Shown here piece by piece: positions 10,641-20,718 of a stretch of 64,000 nt of DNA. Both the position numbers and the translations under genes were made by a program. Each line of letters starts with the position of its first letter. Within the stretch, counting starts at the first letter, position 1. The notes under the pieces are model-generated. The model was not told the DNA's origin, made no database searches, and saw nothing but the letters and a program-made list of their open reading frames with translations. This DNA comes from Staphylotrichum longicolle (Eukaryota > Ascomycota > Sordariomycetes > Sordariales > Chaetomiaceae): NCBI GenBank assembly GCA_019096155.1, contig JAHCVI010000006.1, forward strand, positions 930,001-994,000. Direction: 5' to 3'.

Positions 10641-12500
10641 ACGTAGGTGTATAGCGAAAGTTACATACATGCGAAAGTTACACTAAACCACACCAATGCG
10701 ACATCTCACTTCTACACTCACTTCCTCTACAACCTAACATGCCTTAGAAAAATGACGAAAGCCAAGTTATCTTGGCCCTCCAGGCTCTTGAGAATGATCC
10801 CAAATTAAGTCTTAGAACTACAGCTCGGATCTTTTCTATGGACCTAATGAAGCTAAGCCGCCGTCGACGCGGTCAGCAGTTACGACGCGACATTCCAGCC
10901 AACTCTCGGAAATTGACCGATTTAGAGGAATCTGTCATTATTTAGTATATCCTCGACCTAGATGCTAAAGGATTTCCTCCCCGTTTGTCTAGTGTAGAAG
11001 ATATAGCTAATCGACTATTTACCGAACGCGATGCGGAACGCGTTAGAACGCGTTGGGCTTCAACTTTTATTAAACGGCACGTAGAGGTCAATACGCGTTT
11101 CAATCGGAAATACGACTACTAGAGGGCCCAATGCGAAGATCTAGAGATTATTCGCGGCTGGTTTGCGCTTATACGGAATATAATCGCGAAGTACGGTATC
11201 TAGGAGGCGGATATCTACAACTTTGACGAGACTAGGTTTCAGATAGGCATTATCTCGACTACAATAGTTATTACAAGCTCCGAACGGCGTGGTAGGGCAA
11301 AGTCGAAGTAGCCTAGCAATCGCGAGTGGACAATAGTAGTCTAGGGTATCAATGCTACTAGCTAGGCGATCCCACCGTTTATCATCGTCAAGGGCAAGCA
11401 TTACCTCTCCTCTTGGTATAAGAATAGCCTATTGCTAAAAGACTAGGTTATCGCGATATCCGAAAACGGTTGGACAACGAATGAGAGAGGTCTAGAATGG
11501 ATCTAGTACTTCGACAAGTATATTAAAGCTCGAAAAGTCGGGGTTTATCGCCTCCTTATCCTCGACGGCTACGACAGCTACTACTCGACTGCCTTCGAGC
11601 TCTACTATAAGGAGAATAATATCATTATACTTTGTATACCTCCCTACTCGTCTTACATTCTCTAGCCGCTCGATGTTAGATGTTTTAGCCCGCTTAAGAT
11701 AGTATATAGTAAGCAGATCGAAGGGATGATGCAGGCAAGTATTACCTATATTACTAAGGAGGACTTCTTTCCCGCGTTCTACGCTGCTTTCTAGGCCGCC
11801 CTGACCCCTGAAAATATCCAAGGAGGTTTTCGAGGTGCTAGACTTATTCCTTTCGATCCTAAGAAGGTGATATCCTAGTTCGATATCCGTCTAAAGACTC
11901 CAATACCATCGAGCTCGCGGCCTAGTAATGCCTACGCCTGGGTTTCCAAGACCCCGAATAACCCAATGGAAGCCTCCTCGTAGTCTACCCTTATTAAAAA
12001 TCGAATTACCTGGTATTAAGATAGCTCTCCAACTAAGATTTTAAGGGCGGTTGATATATTTGTAAAAGGGATATCCAAGGTTATGTATTAGTTGGCATTG
12101 TTGCGGGTAGAGAACTAGAGCCTCCGAGCTATAAATGAGGCGTTGAGTAAACGCCGGAGGGCTAAAAAACAACGGCTACGACAAGGAGGATTGCTTTCTA
12201 TATAGGATGTATAGGATCTATAGGGTTAGAGAGAGGTTGAGGTATAGCTAAAGGAGGAAACGTAGGCGGGTAGTAGTCGGAAGCCGAGAATTGAGACGCG
12301 TACGCGGCGTTGTAGTAACTATGGTGAACTAGGTTACAATACGCGTACCTATTAGATAGTTGTAGAAACGTCGGAAGAAGACGATTCCAAGTAGTTTCAT
12401 TTGTTTTGAGCTAGTTCGGTGGAATTTATACAGATTTAGTTGAGAGGGTGTGGTTTAGTATAACTTTCGTATGTATGTAACTTTCGCTATACACCTACGT
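10641..12500 (+). mobile_element. pogo/Fot1-like DNA transposon 1, RIP-damaged
   Basis: 1860-bp element with terminal inverted repeats of about 50 bp beginning ACGTAGGTGTATAGCGAAAG. It is flanked by a TA duplication (10639-10640 and 12501-12502), as in the Tc1/mariner-pogo superfamily. Within each terminal repeat the motif GCGAAAGTTAC occurs twice, a likely tandem transposase-binding site. The single coding frame is a DDE-1 transposase interrupted by many TAG codons. The insertion site lies in mitochondrial sequence near the left end of the numt, so this insertion is younger than the numt. Confidence 0.92.
10739..12400 (+). pseudogene. DDE-1 (pogo/Fot1) transposase remnant in element 1
   Basis: The frame begins at ATG 10739 and can be followed through an N-terminal DNA-binding region (ALQALENDP, RRRRGQQ), the YNFDET block, the NREW motif, IPPF and the catalytic LILDGYDSYYS block followed by PPYSSYIL[stop]PLDV. 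At least ten in-frame TAG codons lie at positions where relatives have Gln (CAG) or Trp (TGG), for example NREWTIVV[stop]G and YDY[stop]RA. Both changes are CpA-to-TpA on one strand or the other, the pattern of repeat-induced point mutation. The transposase is inactive. Confidence 0.88.
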
Positions 12501-12502
12501 TA

Positions 12503-12722
12503 TAGAAAATTAGATAGATCTTCAATAACTTTTAAGATTGTTTCAAAATTAGCACATAAAATAACCAATATTTTACTAAAATTACCACCACCTCTTACAG
12601 AAGGACCTTCACCTCCTGAAGAACCGGTAATTTTAACATAGATTTTTAAATTTCGGCTAAAATAACATGTATTTTATCGAACATTGTACGTATATTTTGA
12701 TTTAACCTCTGTGTAACACCTA
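12503..12722. other. AT-rich mitochondrial intergenic sequence downstream of cox3
   Basis: AT-rich stretch with a short GC-richer island at about 12585-12635 whose content I cannot identify. The expected neighbour nad6 is not recognisable. It continues the numt up to the TA target site of transposon 1. Confidence 0.4.
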
Positions 12723-13532
12723 CTATGAACCTCAATAGTATACAGAGATGTATAAAAAAAGTCATACAACATCGACAAAGTGTCAATACAAAATTCCCCC
12801 CTCGAAACCAACATGATGATTGTCAGTTAAATGGTAAGCAAATATTCTTCATAAAGCTACTGACAAGAAAATTGTTCCAACTATAACGTGGAATCCGTGG
12901 AAACCTGTACCAAAAAAAAAACATGTACCAAAAGCACCATCGCTAATAGTAAAAGAGGAAACGTTATATTCAATACCTTGGAAAATTGTGAATATAATTG
13001 CTAATAATACAGTAGCAATTGACCCATATAAAGCTCCTTTTCTTTCTCCATATATTAAAGAATGATGGGCATAAGTTACTGTAGCACCACTTGATAAAAG
13101 TATTACTGTATTAAGAAGAGGTAATTCAAAAGGATTTACAGGTTCTATACCTATAGGAGGTCATTGGGCACCTAATTCTACAGTAGGTGTTAATGCGCTA
13201 TGGAAAAATGCTCAGAATATAGCTAAAAAAAATAATGCTTCAGACACTATAAAGAGTATAACTCCTAAGTTTAACCCCTTTTGTACAGCCAGTGTATGAT
13301 TACCTAAAAAAGTACCTTCAGATATTATATCTCTAAATCAAAAAGACATAGATGAAATAAGAAGTATTAAAGATATAATAGTTAAAATATGACCATTATA
13401 AAAATTATGCATAGATAATGCAGTACTAGTAGCTAAACTTAATAGGCTAACGCTAGTATATAAAGGTCAAGGAGATGGAGATACTAAATGGAAAGGATGA
13501 TCCTGAAAATTACTTCTAATAGTATTAGACAT
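12723..13532 (-). pseudogene. cox3: Complete mitochondrial cox3 copy in the numt
   Basis: Cytochrome c oxidase subunit III, 269 codons plus stop, uninterrupted when TGA is read as Trp (mould mitochondrial code). It runs from MSNTIRSNFQDHPFHLV to ...YYWGS. Recognisable blocks include HNFYNGHI, LFFLAIFWAFFH, WPPIGIEP, GFHGFHVIVGT and HHVGFEGG. The length equals that of typical fungal COX3. In the nucleus TGA codons would terminate translation, so it is a non-functional nuclear copy. The lack of frameshifts or sense-to-stop changes indicates a recent transfer. Confidence 0.95.
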
Positions 13533-13641
13533 ATAGTTATTCTCTTAATAATTATTTAACTTAGACTATTTTACATTACACCCCACTTACCTGGTAATGT
13601 ATAGTTATAGGTTTACCCTTATGACTACATACTTTGTCATA

Positions 13642-13710
13642 GCCCCTAAGATGAATCGAACATCTATCATAATATTAACAGTATTATGCTCTACCGTTGA
13701 GCTATAGGGG
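13642..13710 (-). tRNA. trnN: Mitochondrial tRNA-Asn (GTT), numt copy
   Basis: Cloverleaf on the minus strand: acceptor CCCCTA paired with TAGGGG, and anticodon stem TAATA/TATTA enclosing CTGTTAA (anticodon GTT). The T arm is GATGT-TCGATTC-ATCTT. It lies about 110 bp upstream of cox3 in transcription order. Confidence 0.88.
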
Positions 13711-13950
13711 CTTTTACTATATATACTAATATATTAATTGAACTCCTGCAGGCTGGCAACTATTACTGTAGTAATTCGGAATATTCAGCATACAATGCAA
13801 CTACACCTTATTATATTTGCATATAAGGTAGCTACCTACAAGGTACTACCTTGTTTGACTAATATTATTAACAGTATAAAATATTTATTCAAGTGAATTT
13901 ATAATAAAAACAACTATTTAGTTCTAATAGATATAATTATCTATTTAAAT

Positions 13951-14035
13951 AGGAGAGAAAGGAATTGAACCTTCGACGATTAAATAATCATTAAGTTTAC
14001 AGCTTAACCCGTCATACCAACAAACGGAACTCTCC
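13951..14035 (-). tRNA. trnY: Mitochondrial tRNA-Tyr (GTA), numt copy
   Basis: Class II tRNA with acceptor GGAGAG paired with CTCTCC, and anticodon stem TTAAG/CTTAA around CTGTAAA (anticodon GTA). It has a long variable arm and a GGTTCAATTCC T arm. A long variable arm in tRNA-Tyr is normal for fungal mitochondria. Transposon 2 is inserted just upstream of it, between it and rns. Confidence 0.88.
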
Positions 14036-14071
14036 TTTATATATAAATATAATATAATTTTTATTTATATA

Positions 14072-15924
14072 ACGTATTTTATAAGCGAGCGGTGGGTATA
14101 AGCGAGCGGTGGCTTTCTTAGCGTACGCATCCTCCTTCAACCAAACATCATTTTTCCCTACAACTCAACATATCTCCTCCTTCAAAGGAAGCCAGGGTAA
14201 TCTTAGCCCTTGAAGCCCTTCAAAACGACAAGAATCCAAAGCTTGAAGCTATAGCCAGGCTCTATAACGTACCGGCTTCAACCTCCGTCGTCGACGCGCC
14301 GGCCGCCCCGCACGACGCGATACTACGCCTAACTCGCGCCGGCTTACTGATTCCGAAGAGGAGGCTGTTGTTCAATATATCCTTGAGCTAGTTACGCGAT
14401 CTTTTCCACTAAGACTACGTAGTATAGAAGATATGGCCAATTAACTATTACGCGTATACGACGCGCCCCCTATCGGCAAGCTATGGGCCTACAACTTCGT
14501 TAAACGCTAGCTAGAGCTCCGGATACGCTAGATACGTCGGTACGACTACTAGAGGGCCAAGTGCGAAGATCCGAAGGTCATTACCAAGTGGTTTTCTCTC
14601 GTACGAAACGTCAAAGCTAAGTATGGTATCGTAGATGACGATATCTACAACTTCGACGAGACTAGGTTTATGATGGGCATCATCTTTGCGGGTATAGTAG
14701 TTACAGCCTCGGACGGCCGTAGTAAGGCAAAGCTGGCCTAGCCTGGCAACCGCGAGTGGGCAATAGTGATATAGGGCGTCAATGCCCTCGGCTAGGCTAT
14801 CCCCCCCTTTATCATCTTAGCCGTGCAGTATCACCTTGCCAACTAGTATACCGAGTGCGACCTCCTAGCCGACTAGCGTATTGCAACTACCGACAATGGC
14901 TAGACGACAAATGTAGTAGGCCTAGATTGGATCAAATACTTCGACTTCTATATAGTACCTCGTACGAAAGGTAAATACTGGTTGTTAATCCTCGACGGCT
15001 ACGAAAGCCACCACTCGACCGAATTCGAGCTCTATTGCCAGTAGAACAATATCATCACTCTCTACATGCCTCCGCATTCTTCGCACCTCCTCTAGCCACT
15101 CGATGTTGGCTGCTTTGGGCCGTTGAAGCAGGCGTATGGTCGCCAGGTTGAGACTTGATGGGATGCATATCAACCACATGAGCAAGCTCGAGTTCCTCTG
15201 CGCCTTTCGCGCGGCCTTCTTCGCCTCCATCACCAAGATGAATATCCAGGGTGGCTTCGCAGGTGCTGGCCTTATGCCGTACAATCCAGAGAGGGTGCTT
15301 TCTAAGCTAGATATCAAGCTTCGTACGCCAACTCCCCTGAACTCGCGGCAGCTACCCCACAACCTTGGGTCTTCCAGACGCCACACAACCCTCGAGAAGC
15401 CGACTCGCAGTCAACGCTCATCAAGACTCGCATTACCAACCATCAAAATAGTTCCCCAACCTCGATGTTAGCTGCTGTGGACCAGCTCACCAAGGGTACG
15501 ATGGCTGTAATGCACCAGGTGGCCCTCCTTCGGGCAGAGAACGCTTCGCTTCGCAAGGCCAACGAGGCACTAAGCAAGCGCCGGAGAGCTAAAAGAACAC
15601 GCGTACAGCTTGGAGGGTCACTTGCTGTACAGGATGTACAGGATGTACTAGGTCAGGGGGCCGTGGGTGGGGAGGGAGTGCAGGAAACGCAGGCGGGTGG
15701 TAGTGGTACAAGGGGGGGCGTACGAAGGTTCGGTGCTGTGGTGTGTGCGGCAAGCCTGGCCATAATGCGCACTTGCCAGGAGGCTGCAGAAGCATCTGAT
15801 TCAGCTGTTTCTGATGTAATTATTGTTAGTTCTTAGTGTGTTGTATTGCAATTAAGGATAGTTGTTGTTAGGTTGCAGAAAGGCCACCGCTCGCTTATAC
15901 CCACCGCTCGCTTATAAAATACGT
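14072..15924 (+). mobile_element. pogo/Fot1-like DNA transposon 2, degenerate
   Basis: 1853-bp element with inverted repeats beginning ACGTATTTTATAAGCGAGCG, flanked by TA at 14070-14071 and 15925-15926. The motif TATAAGCGAGCGGTGG is present twice in tandem at each end. Its transposase is clearly different from that of element 1 but has the same block order. It sits between rns and trnY of the numt, so it also inserted after the mitochondrial transfer. Confidence 0.92.
14170..15836 (+). pseudogene. DDE-1 transposase remnant with zinc knuckle in element 2
   Basis: A transposase frame with ALEALQNDKNP, a RRRRAGRPARRD basic patch reached after a one-base deletion near 14285, and YNFDET. The catalytic LILDGYESHHS block is followed by PPHSSHLL[stop]PLDVGC. 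It continues as PYNPERVLSKLDIKLRTPTP, a coiled-coil-like ALLRAENASLRKANEAL region and a C-terminal CCGVCGKPGHNA knuckle interrupted by a frameshift. In-frame TAG codons replace Gln and Trp (YDY[stop]RA, VI[stop]GVNA, NG[stop]TTN) and one TAA replaces a likely CAA. This is RIP-type damage and the gene is inactive. The 3' half is better preserved than the 5' half. Confidence 0.88.
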
Positions 15925-15989
15925 TATAAATAATAAAAAAGATTACTCTCTTTTATTCTATAAAATTTTTATTGTTTTTAACTAATAAG

Positions 15990-16808
15990 TCCCGTGCAAC
16001 TTCCACTACACGAACCGTATTTCGACTTTACACTAATCATAGTCACACATACGAAGAATCCTGATCTAACATCTAAAACTTATACATTTACTTACTTAGT
16101 ACAGATAAAGCAAACTTATTGTGCATACTATTTTCAGCATGTGACGAGTGGTTAGTACCAATCCGAGGAAATATTCACCGTGTCATGGTGATTCACGATT
16201 ACTAGCAATTTCTTATTCATGTAGCCGAATTTCAGACTACAATCCATATCTATTTTATCCTATTTTGTGAGATTAGCTAAAATTCACATTTTTGCATCTC
16301 TTTGTTTAGGAATATGTGGCACGTCTGTAGCCCACAACATTTAGGCCATGATGACTTGTCTTGATCCCTTTTATCATTACCCATATAAAGGTGAAATACT
16401 TTATTTTATATTTATAAATAAAGCAAGGGTTTCCGTTAATTACGTGGACTGAACCACAATTTCACAACATTAACTGAAGACAGCCGTGCAACACTTGTAC
16501 TGTATTATATGCAAATGCATATAAATACAACTATTCAAGTTGTGGTAAGGTTTTTCGTGGATCATCGAATTAAACAACATACTTCACTGCTGGTGTCAGA
16601 AACGGTCTAGTGATTTCAGTTCCTGCGTTGCCACATTACTCTTGAGGTGAAATGCTTACACTTTCATTTATAGACTAAACCTTACATCTAACCTATGGCA
16701 TTCATCATTGACTGCTAAGACTACTTGGGTCTCTAATCCTTTTTGCTACCTTAGCCTTCGTCCTTCAACGTCAGTTTTTACATAAAAGATTGCCTTCGCC
16801 TTCACCAG
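15990..16808 (-). rRNA. rns: Mitochondrial small-subunit rRNA, 3' part, numt copy
   Basis: Plus-strand segments align by eye with the reverse complement of conserved 16S blocks: TTCACCGTGTCATGGTGAT, ACGATTACTAGCAATTTC, GGCCATGATGACTTGTCTTG, TTTCACAACATTAACTGA, ATCGAATTAAACAACATAC, TCTAATCCTTTTTGCTACC and GATTGCCTTCGCC. Together they cover roughly E. coli positions 720 to 1510. The 5' third is missing because the numt ends there. The boundaries are approximate. Confidence 0.9.
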
Positions 16809-16810
16809 TC

Positions 16811-19800
16811 CCCTAGGTATCAATGAGGCGGGCGAGGAGAGCTCGAGCAAGCTGTTCTGGCCCAACGAGTATCTTACGCAAGACATCCCCGAGGCGAGAA
16901 CTTGGACGTATGGCTACAATGCAGACGCGGTCGGCGGGCTGTTTGAGGCCAACAACAAGAACAGCGTGTCGCAACACGGCCGAGACTTTGCAGTGCGAGT
17001 CGAGCGCGAGATTAGAAATGAGGTAAGAAATTCTCGCTGCAAGGACCCAGGTTGAGACTTGCACTGACGTTTATAGGATCCGATCATATTCGTGGCTCAC
17101 AGCCTCGGCGGCATCATCGTGAAGGATGCATGTCTTCACTGTCCGGAACACGACCTCAGGTAGCACTGATGCTGACACTAAGTGATAGGCGATCCGCCGA
17201 TCGGAAGTGTGTCGCGCACGAACGAAATTTATCATCTTCCTCGGTACGCCTCATCGAGGGAGTGCGCTAGCGGGATGGGGCGAGATCGCATCAAATCTCG
17301 CTCTCCTGGCACTGCAAGACTCGAACAAGAAGATTGTCAAGACGCTGGAGGTGAACAGCGAGATTCTAGACAATATTCACGAGGAGTTCAAGACAATTGC
17401 CGACCAGTTGCGAATTCGGATCCACTCGTTTCAGGAGGGTCGGGGAGTATTGGGCATGAAGGGCATTTACAATAAGGTACGTGGCTGATAAAACTTGACC
17501 CTTTCCTTGCTCACTAATGCTAAATTTATTCACGGCAGGTTGTAGACGACGTCTCCTCGAAGCTCGACCTGCCGCGATCCCTCGAGACTGTCGAGAGCAT
17601 CGACGCAAACCACATGCAGATGGCCAGATGTGGTGACCGGGCAGATCCTCGGTATCGGACCATCCTCGGCGTACTCCAGCAGTTCATCTACCGCACGATG
17701 GTTGACGAAAGTGCAATCACGCTTGAGGATGTATCGTCGACAGCATCTCGAGTTGAGTCCAGTGGAGTAGAACCGGGAAACGGGATTAATGCAGCATTGA
17801 CAGGTCAGTACTGAGAGACCTCATTCCTAACGGCGAACAACTACTGAAGCTGTTACAGGCCGTGGCACCATGCCATGCTACTTTATCCCGCTCCACGAGA
17901 ACCGGCGTTTTGTTGGGCGGGAAAAGACACTCGACACTCTCAAAACAAAGTTCTTTGTGGGCAAGGAGTGGCGGAAAGCCGCCGTAGTCGGCCTCGGCGG
18001 TGTCGGCAAGACCCAGGTTGCCCTGCAGTTGGCATACTGGGCGAAGAAACACCAGCCCGATTTCTCCATCTTCTGGGTACCCGCTTTGAGCAAGGCGACC
18101 TTTGAACAGGCCTTCGCCGCGATGGCTCGGAAGCTTCCCATCCCAAGTAGCGGCAATCATGATGATCTAAGAGAGTCCGCGCGACGGTACCTGAGTTCCG
18201 AGGCAGCAGGGCCTTGGCTTCTCGTGGTGGACAACGCGGATGACGCAGATATTCTTTTTGGCTCTGCAGGAATGCGAGCACCGGGAGGCATCAGCCGCTA
18301 CCTCCCCGAAAGCAAGGACGGCCTCACCCTTTTTACGACACGGTCTCTTGATATCGCCGTGTCGGTTGCCGGAAGCGATGTGGTTGAGCTACACGCAATG
18401 GACCCCGAGGAGGCGACGGCCTTCTTGGAGAAGTCCCTGATCCAAAAGGATTTGCTTCGTGATGAGGCGGCGACGGGAGAACTGCTGATGCAGCTAACCT
18501 ACCTCCCCCTGGCGATCACACAGGCGGCCGCCTACATCAACATCAAAAAGATTCCTCTCGCTGAGTACGCCAGGTTGCTACAGGGTACTCAGCAGGGCAT
18601 CATCAGCTTGATGAGCAAAGAGTTTCGGGACAACACGCGGTACGCTGGATCGCAGAATGCAGTAGCGACAACATGGCTCGTCTCATTCGACCAGATCCGC
18701 AAGTCCCACAAGGCTGCCGCCGATCTGCTATCGTTTATCTCGTGCATCGAGCCCAAGGAAATACCCCAATCGTTACTCCCTGACTCCGCGTCGGCAGAGC
18801 AGCTGGTCGACGCGATCGGGACGTTGTGCGCGTACGGCTTCTTGACCAGGCGCGGGGACAGCAAAGTCTTCGACATGCATGGCCTGGTACACTTGGCAAC
18901 GCGGATCTGGCTGCGACGAGAAGGCCTAATGGCAGCGACGGTTCAGAAGGCGGCTGACCACCTTTCAACCCTTTTCCTCGCTGTCGACTTTGCAAATCTC
19001 AGATCGCGAAGGGACTACCTTCCGCATGCTTTCCAGGTGTTGCAAAACATCAGAGAGCATCACGGACTGGACATATACGGTCTGTCAGTTTGGATTGGAT
19101 GGTTGTTGATGAACGATGGACGGGGCAAGGAAGCTGTTCGGTGTTTGGAAGAGGCTTGCCAACGGATGAGCCATGACGAAGACAGAGCTTTTTTGTGGCC
19201 ACTCACGGTGCGGCATTCGCTCGCCGTTGCTTACAAATGCAACGGCCGGGTCAAAGAGGCCATCCCACTATTCCAGCACGTCGCTGCATTCGCGCCCGAA
19301 GCGCTTCCACAGGACGAATCCTTATGGTTCGCGTCCCGCGCCGAGCTCGCGATGGCTTACATAGACAACGGCCAGCCCAAAGAGGCCATCGTCCTATCTC
19401 GGCAGATCGTTACCGTTCAGGCTAAGACTCTCGCTGAGGATCACCCTATGCGGCTGGAAGGTCAGCGGGTGTTGGCAAAGGTCTACCAAGCCAACGGCGA
19501 GATCAAAGAAGCTATCGCACTCCTCCAGCAGGTCGTTGCTATTGGGGCTCAAAGCCTCCCCGAGGACAACCACTCTCGGTTCACATCACAGTGTAATCTC
19601 GCAGAGGCCTACCTAGACAACGGCCAGGTCGAAGAGGCCATTGTGCTGTTTCAGCGGGCCATTGCGAATAAGGCTAAGACCCTCGCCGAAGACCACCCGC
19701 TACGGCTTTTATTACAACACAAGCTTGCAGCCGCCTATCAAGCCAATGGCCAGGTCGAGGAGGCCATATCGCTAATCCAGCAGGTTATCGCGATCGAGGC

Positions 19801-20185
19801 CAAAACCCTCGCCGAAGACCACCCTGAGCGGCTCACATCACAGCACGCACTTGCAAATGCCTATCTAGAAAACGGCCGGGTCGAGGAGGCCATTGCACTA
19901 CTCCAACACGTCGTCGACATTCAAAACAAGATCTTCGCCGAAGATCACTCGGCACAGGTTACGTCGCAGTACTCGCTTGGAATAGCCTACCTAGAAAACG
20001 GCCAGGTCGAAGAGGCCATCCTCCTGTTACAGCAGGTCGTTACTATGAGGGCCAAAACCCTCCCTGAAAACCACCCCTCACTGCTTGAGCCGCAGCAGTT
20101 GCTTGCAATGGCCCAACGAGAACACGACAGGGTGACCCATGCGGATGGTTTTGACTCTGATGAGCTGGACTTATCTGTACATTAG
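16811..20185 (+). pseudogene. NLR gene, 3' part: SesB-like hydrolase remainder, NB-ARC, TPR
   Basis: It resumes the NLR interrupted at 10618. Exons: about 16811-17022, 17077-17127, 17189-17476, 17539-17803, 17859-20185. The hydrolase remainder has FWPNEYLTQDIP, YGYNADAVGGLFEANNKNS, the nucleophile elbow FVAHSLGGIIVKD and FLGTPHRGS. After a linker comes NB-ARC with RFVGRE, P-loop VVGLGGVGKTQVA, kinase-2 WLLVVDNADD, LFTTRS, the LPLAI motif and an MHGLVH-type MHD. Seven TPRs follow. The long last exon is intact for 771 codons. One intron starts with GC (GCATGT). Family role: fungal STAND proteins act in heterokaryon incompatibility and non-self recognition. The split hydrolase means the full receptor cannot be made; a truncated NB-ARC-TPR protein from ATG 17870 is conceivable. 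Confidence 0.88.
19222..20103 (+). repeat. Seven 126-bp (42-residue) tandem TPR units
   Basis: Units begin at the A-x-A-Y positions before NG[QR]V[EK]EAI and carry LLQQV, AKTLAEDHP and a final L. Inner units are closely similar in protein and DNA (for example AACGGCCAGGTCGAAGAGGC). Such high similarity between units is known in fungal NLRs whose repeat domains evolve by exchange of units. Confidence 0.9.
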
Positions 20186-20718
20186 ATTCGGCGGCTGGAA
20201 TCCGAGTATCACACGATCTATCGCTCTTGAACTCACGAGTTATAGGTCTGTTCATGTCCTGTTCGGTTATGGGTGACTGCGTCTGTCACGTTAAGTTTTC
20301 TCGCCGTTTTCATTTTACTAGAAGCAACTTCGGCAACTTCGGTAACTTCTGCCCCGTCTTGCACGCCTCAATCATTCAAAGACATTGCCTCTTGGCGTCT
20401 GGTAACAGTGCAAGACAGAATCAGAGTCAGGGGCGGGCACAAGAAGTTGAGGAATCGAACCAGAACGAAAAATGTCATTCACAGACGTTCAATGTACAGC
20501 AACCAACCGCACCCGGCAACGCTCTCTCCACTTGCTTAAACCACAGTAGCCCATAGCTCCCTTTCTACCCATATGTGAGCATCGCAAAGCCACAGCCTCA
20601 GAACTATCTTTCAACTGGCAACATTTCGATGACGCGCCGCACCGACCACCATTCCATCCGTATCAGAGGGCGCCACCGGCTCCCTAAGGTACACGACAAG
20701 TCCAGTTGCCGTCCCTAC
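20186..20718. other. Intergenic between convergent genes, nothing supported
   Basis: 3' flanks of the NLR and of module gene E. It contains a short tandem AACTTCGGC/TAACTTCGG repeat near 20325-20350. Confidence 0.5.

Larger units (their letters stand above)
10619..16810 (-). other. Nuclear mitochondrial DNA insertion (numt), carrying two transposons
   Basis: Mitochondrial DNA, read on the minus strand as rns (3' part), tRNA-Tyr, tRNA-Asn, cox3 and an AT-rich tail. The mitochondrial pieces are 10619-10640, 12501-14071 and 15925-16810; the rest is two inserted transposons. The junctions are approximate: on the left the NLR reading frame stops at about 10618, on the right rRNA homology ends near 16808 and the NLR frame resumes. 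Base composition shifts sharply at both ends. Gene order agrees with Sordariomycete mitochondrial genomes, although the trnD and trnS expected between trnY and trnN in many species are absent. Nuclear NLR exons on both sides, fungal nuclear transposons inside and GC-rich nuclear flanks argue against a mitochondrial contig. A chimeric assembly is not strictly excluded. Confidence 0.85.

Noticed and set aside
10739..12400. TAG reassigned to glutamine in element 1
   Set aside because: TAG also replaces Trp (TGG) codons, and normal genes in the window use TAG as stop (for example 20719 and 50302); RIP explains both changes.
12501..16810. The contig is mitochondrial
   Set aside because: GC-rich nuclear genes with spliceosomal introns flank it on both sides, and halves of a single NLR abut both ends.
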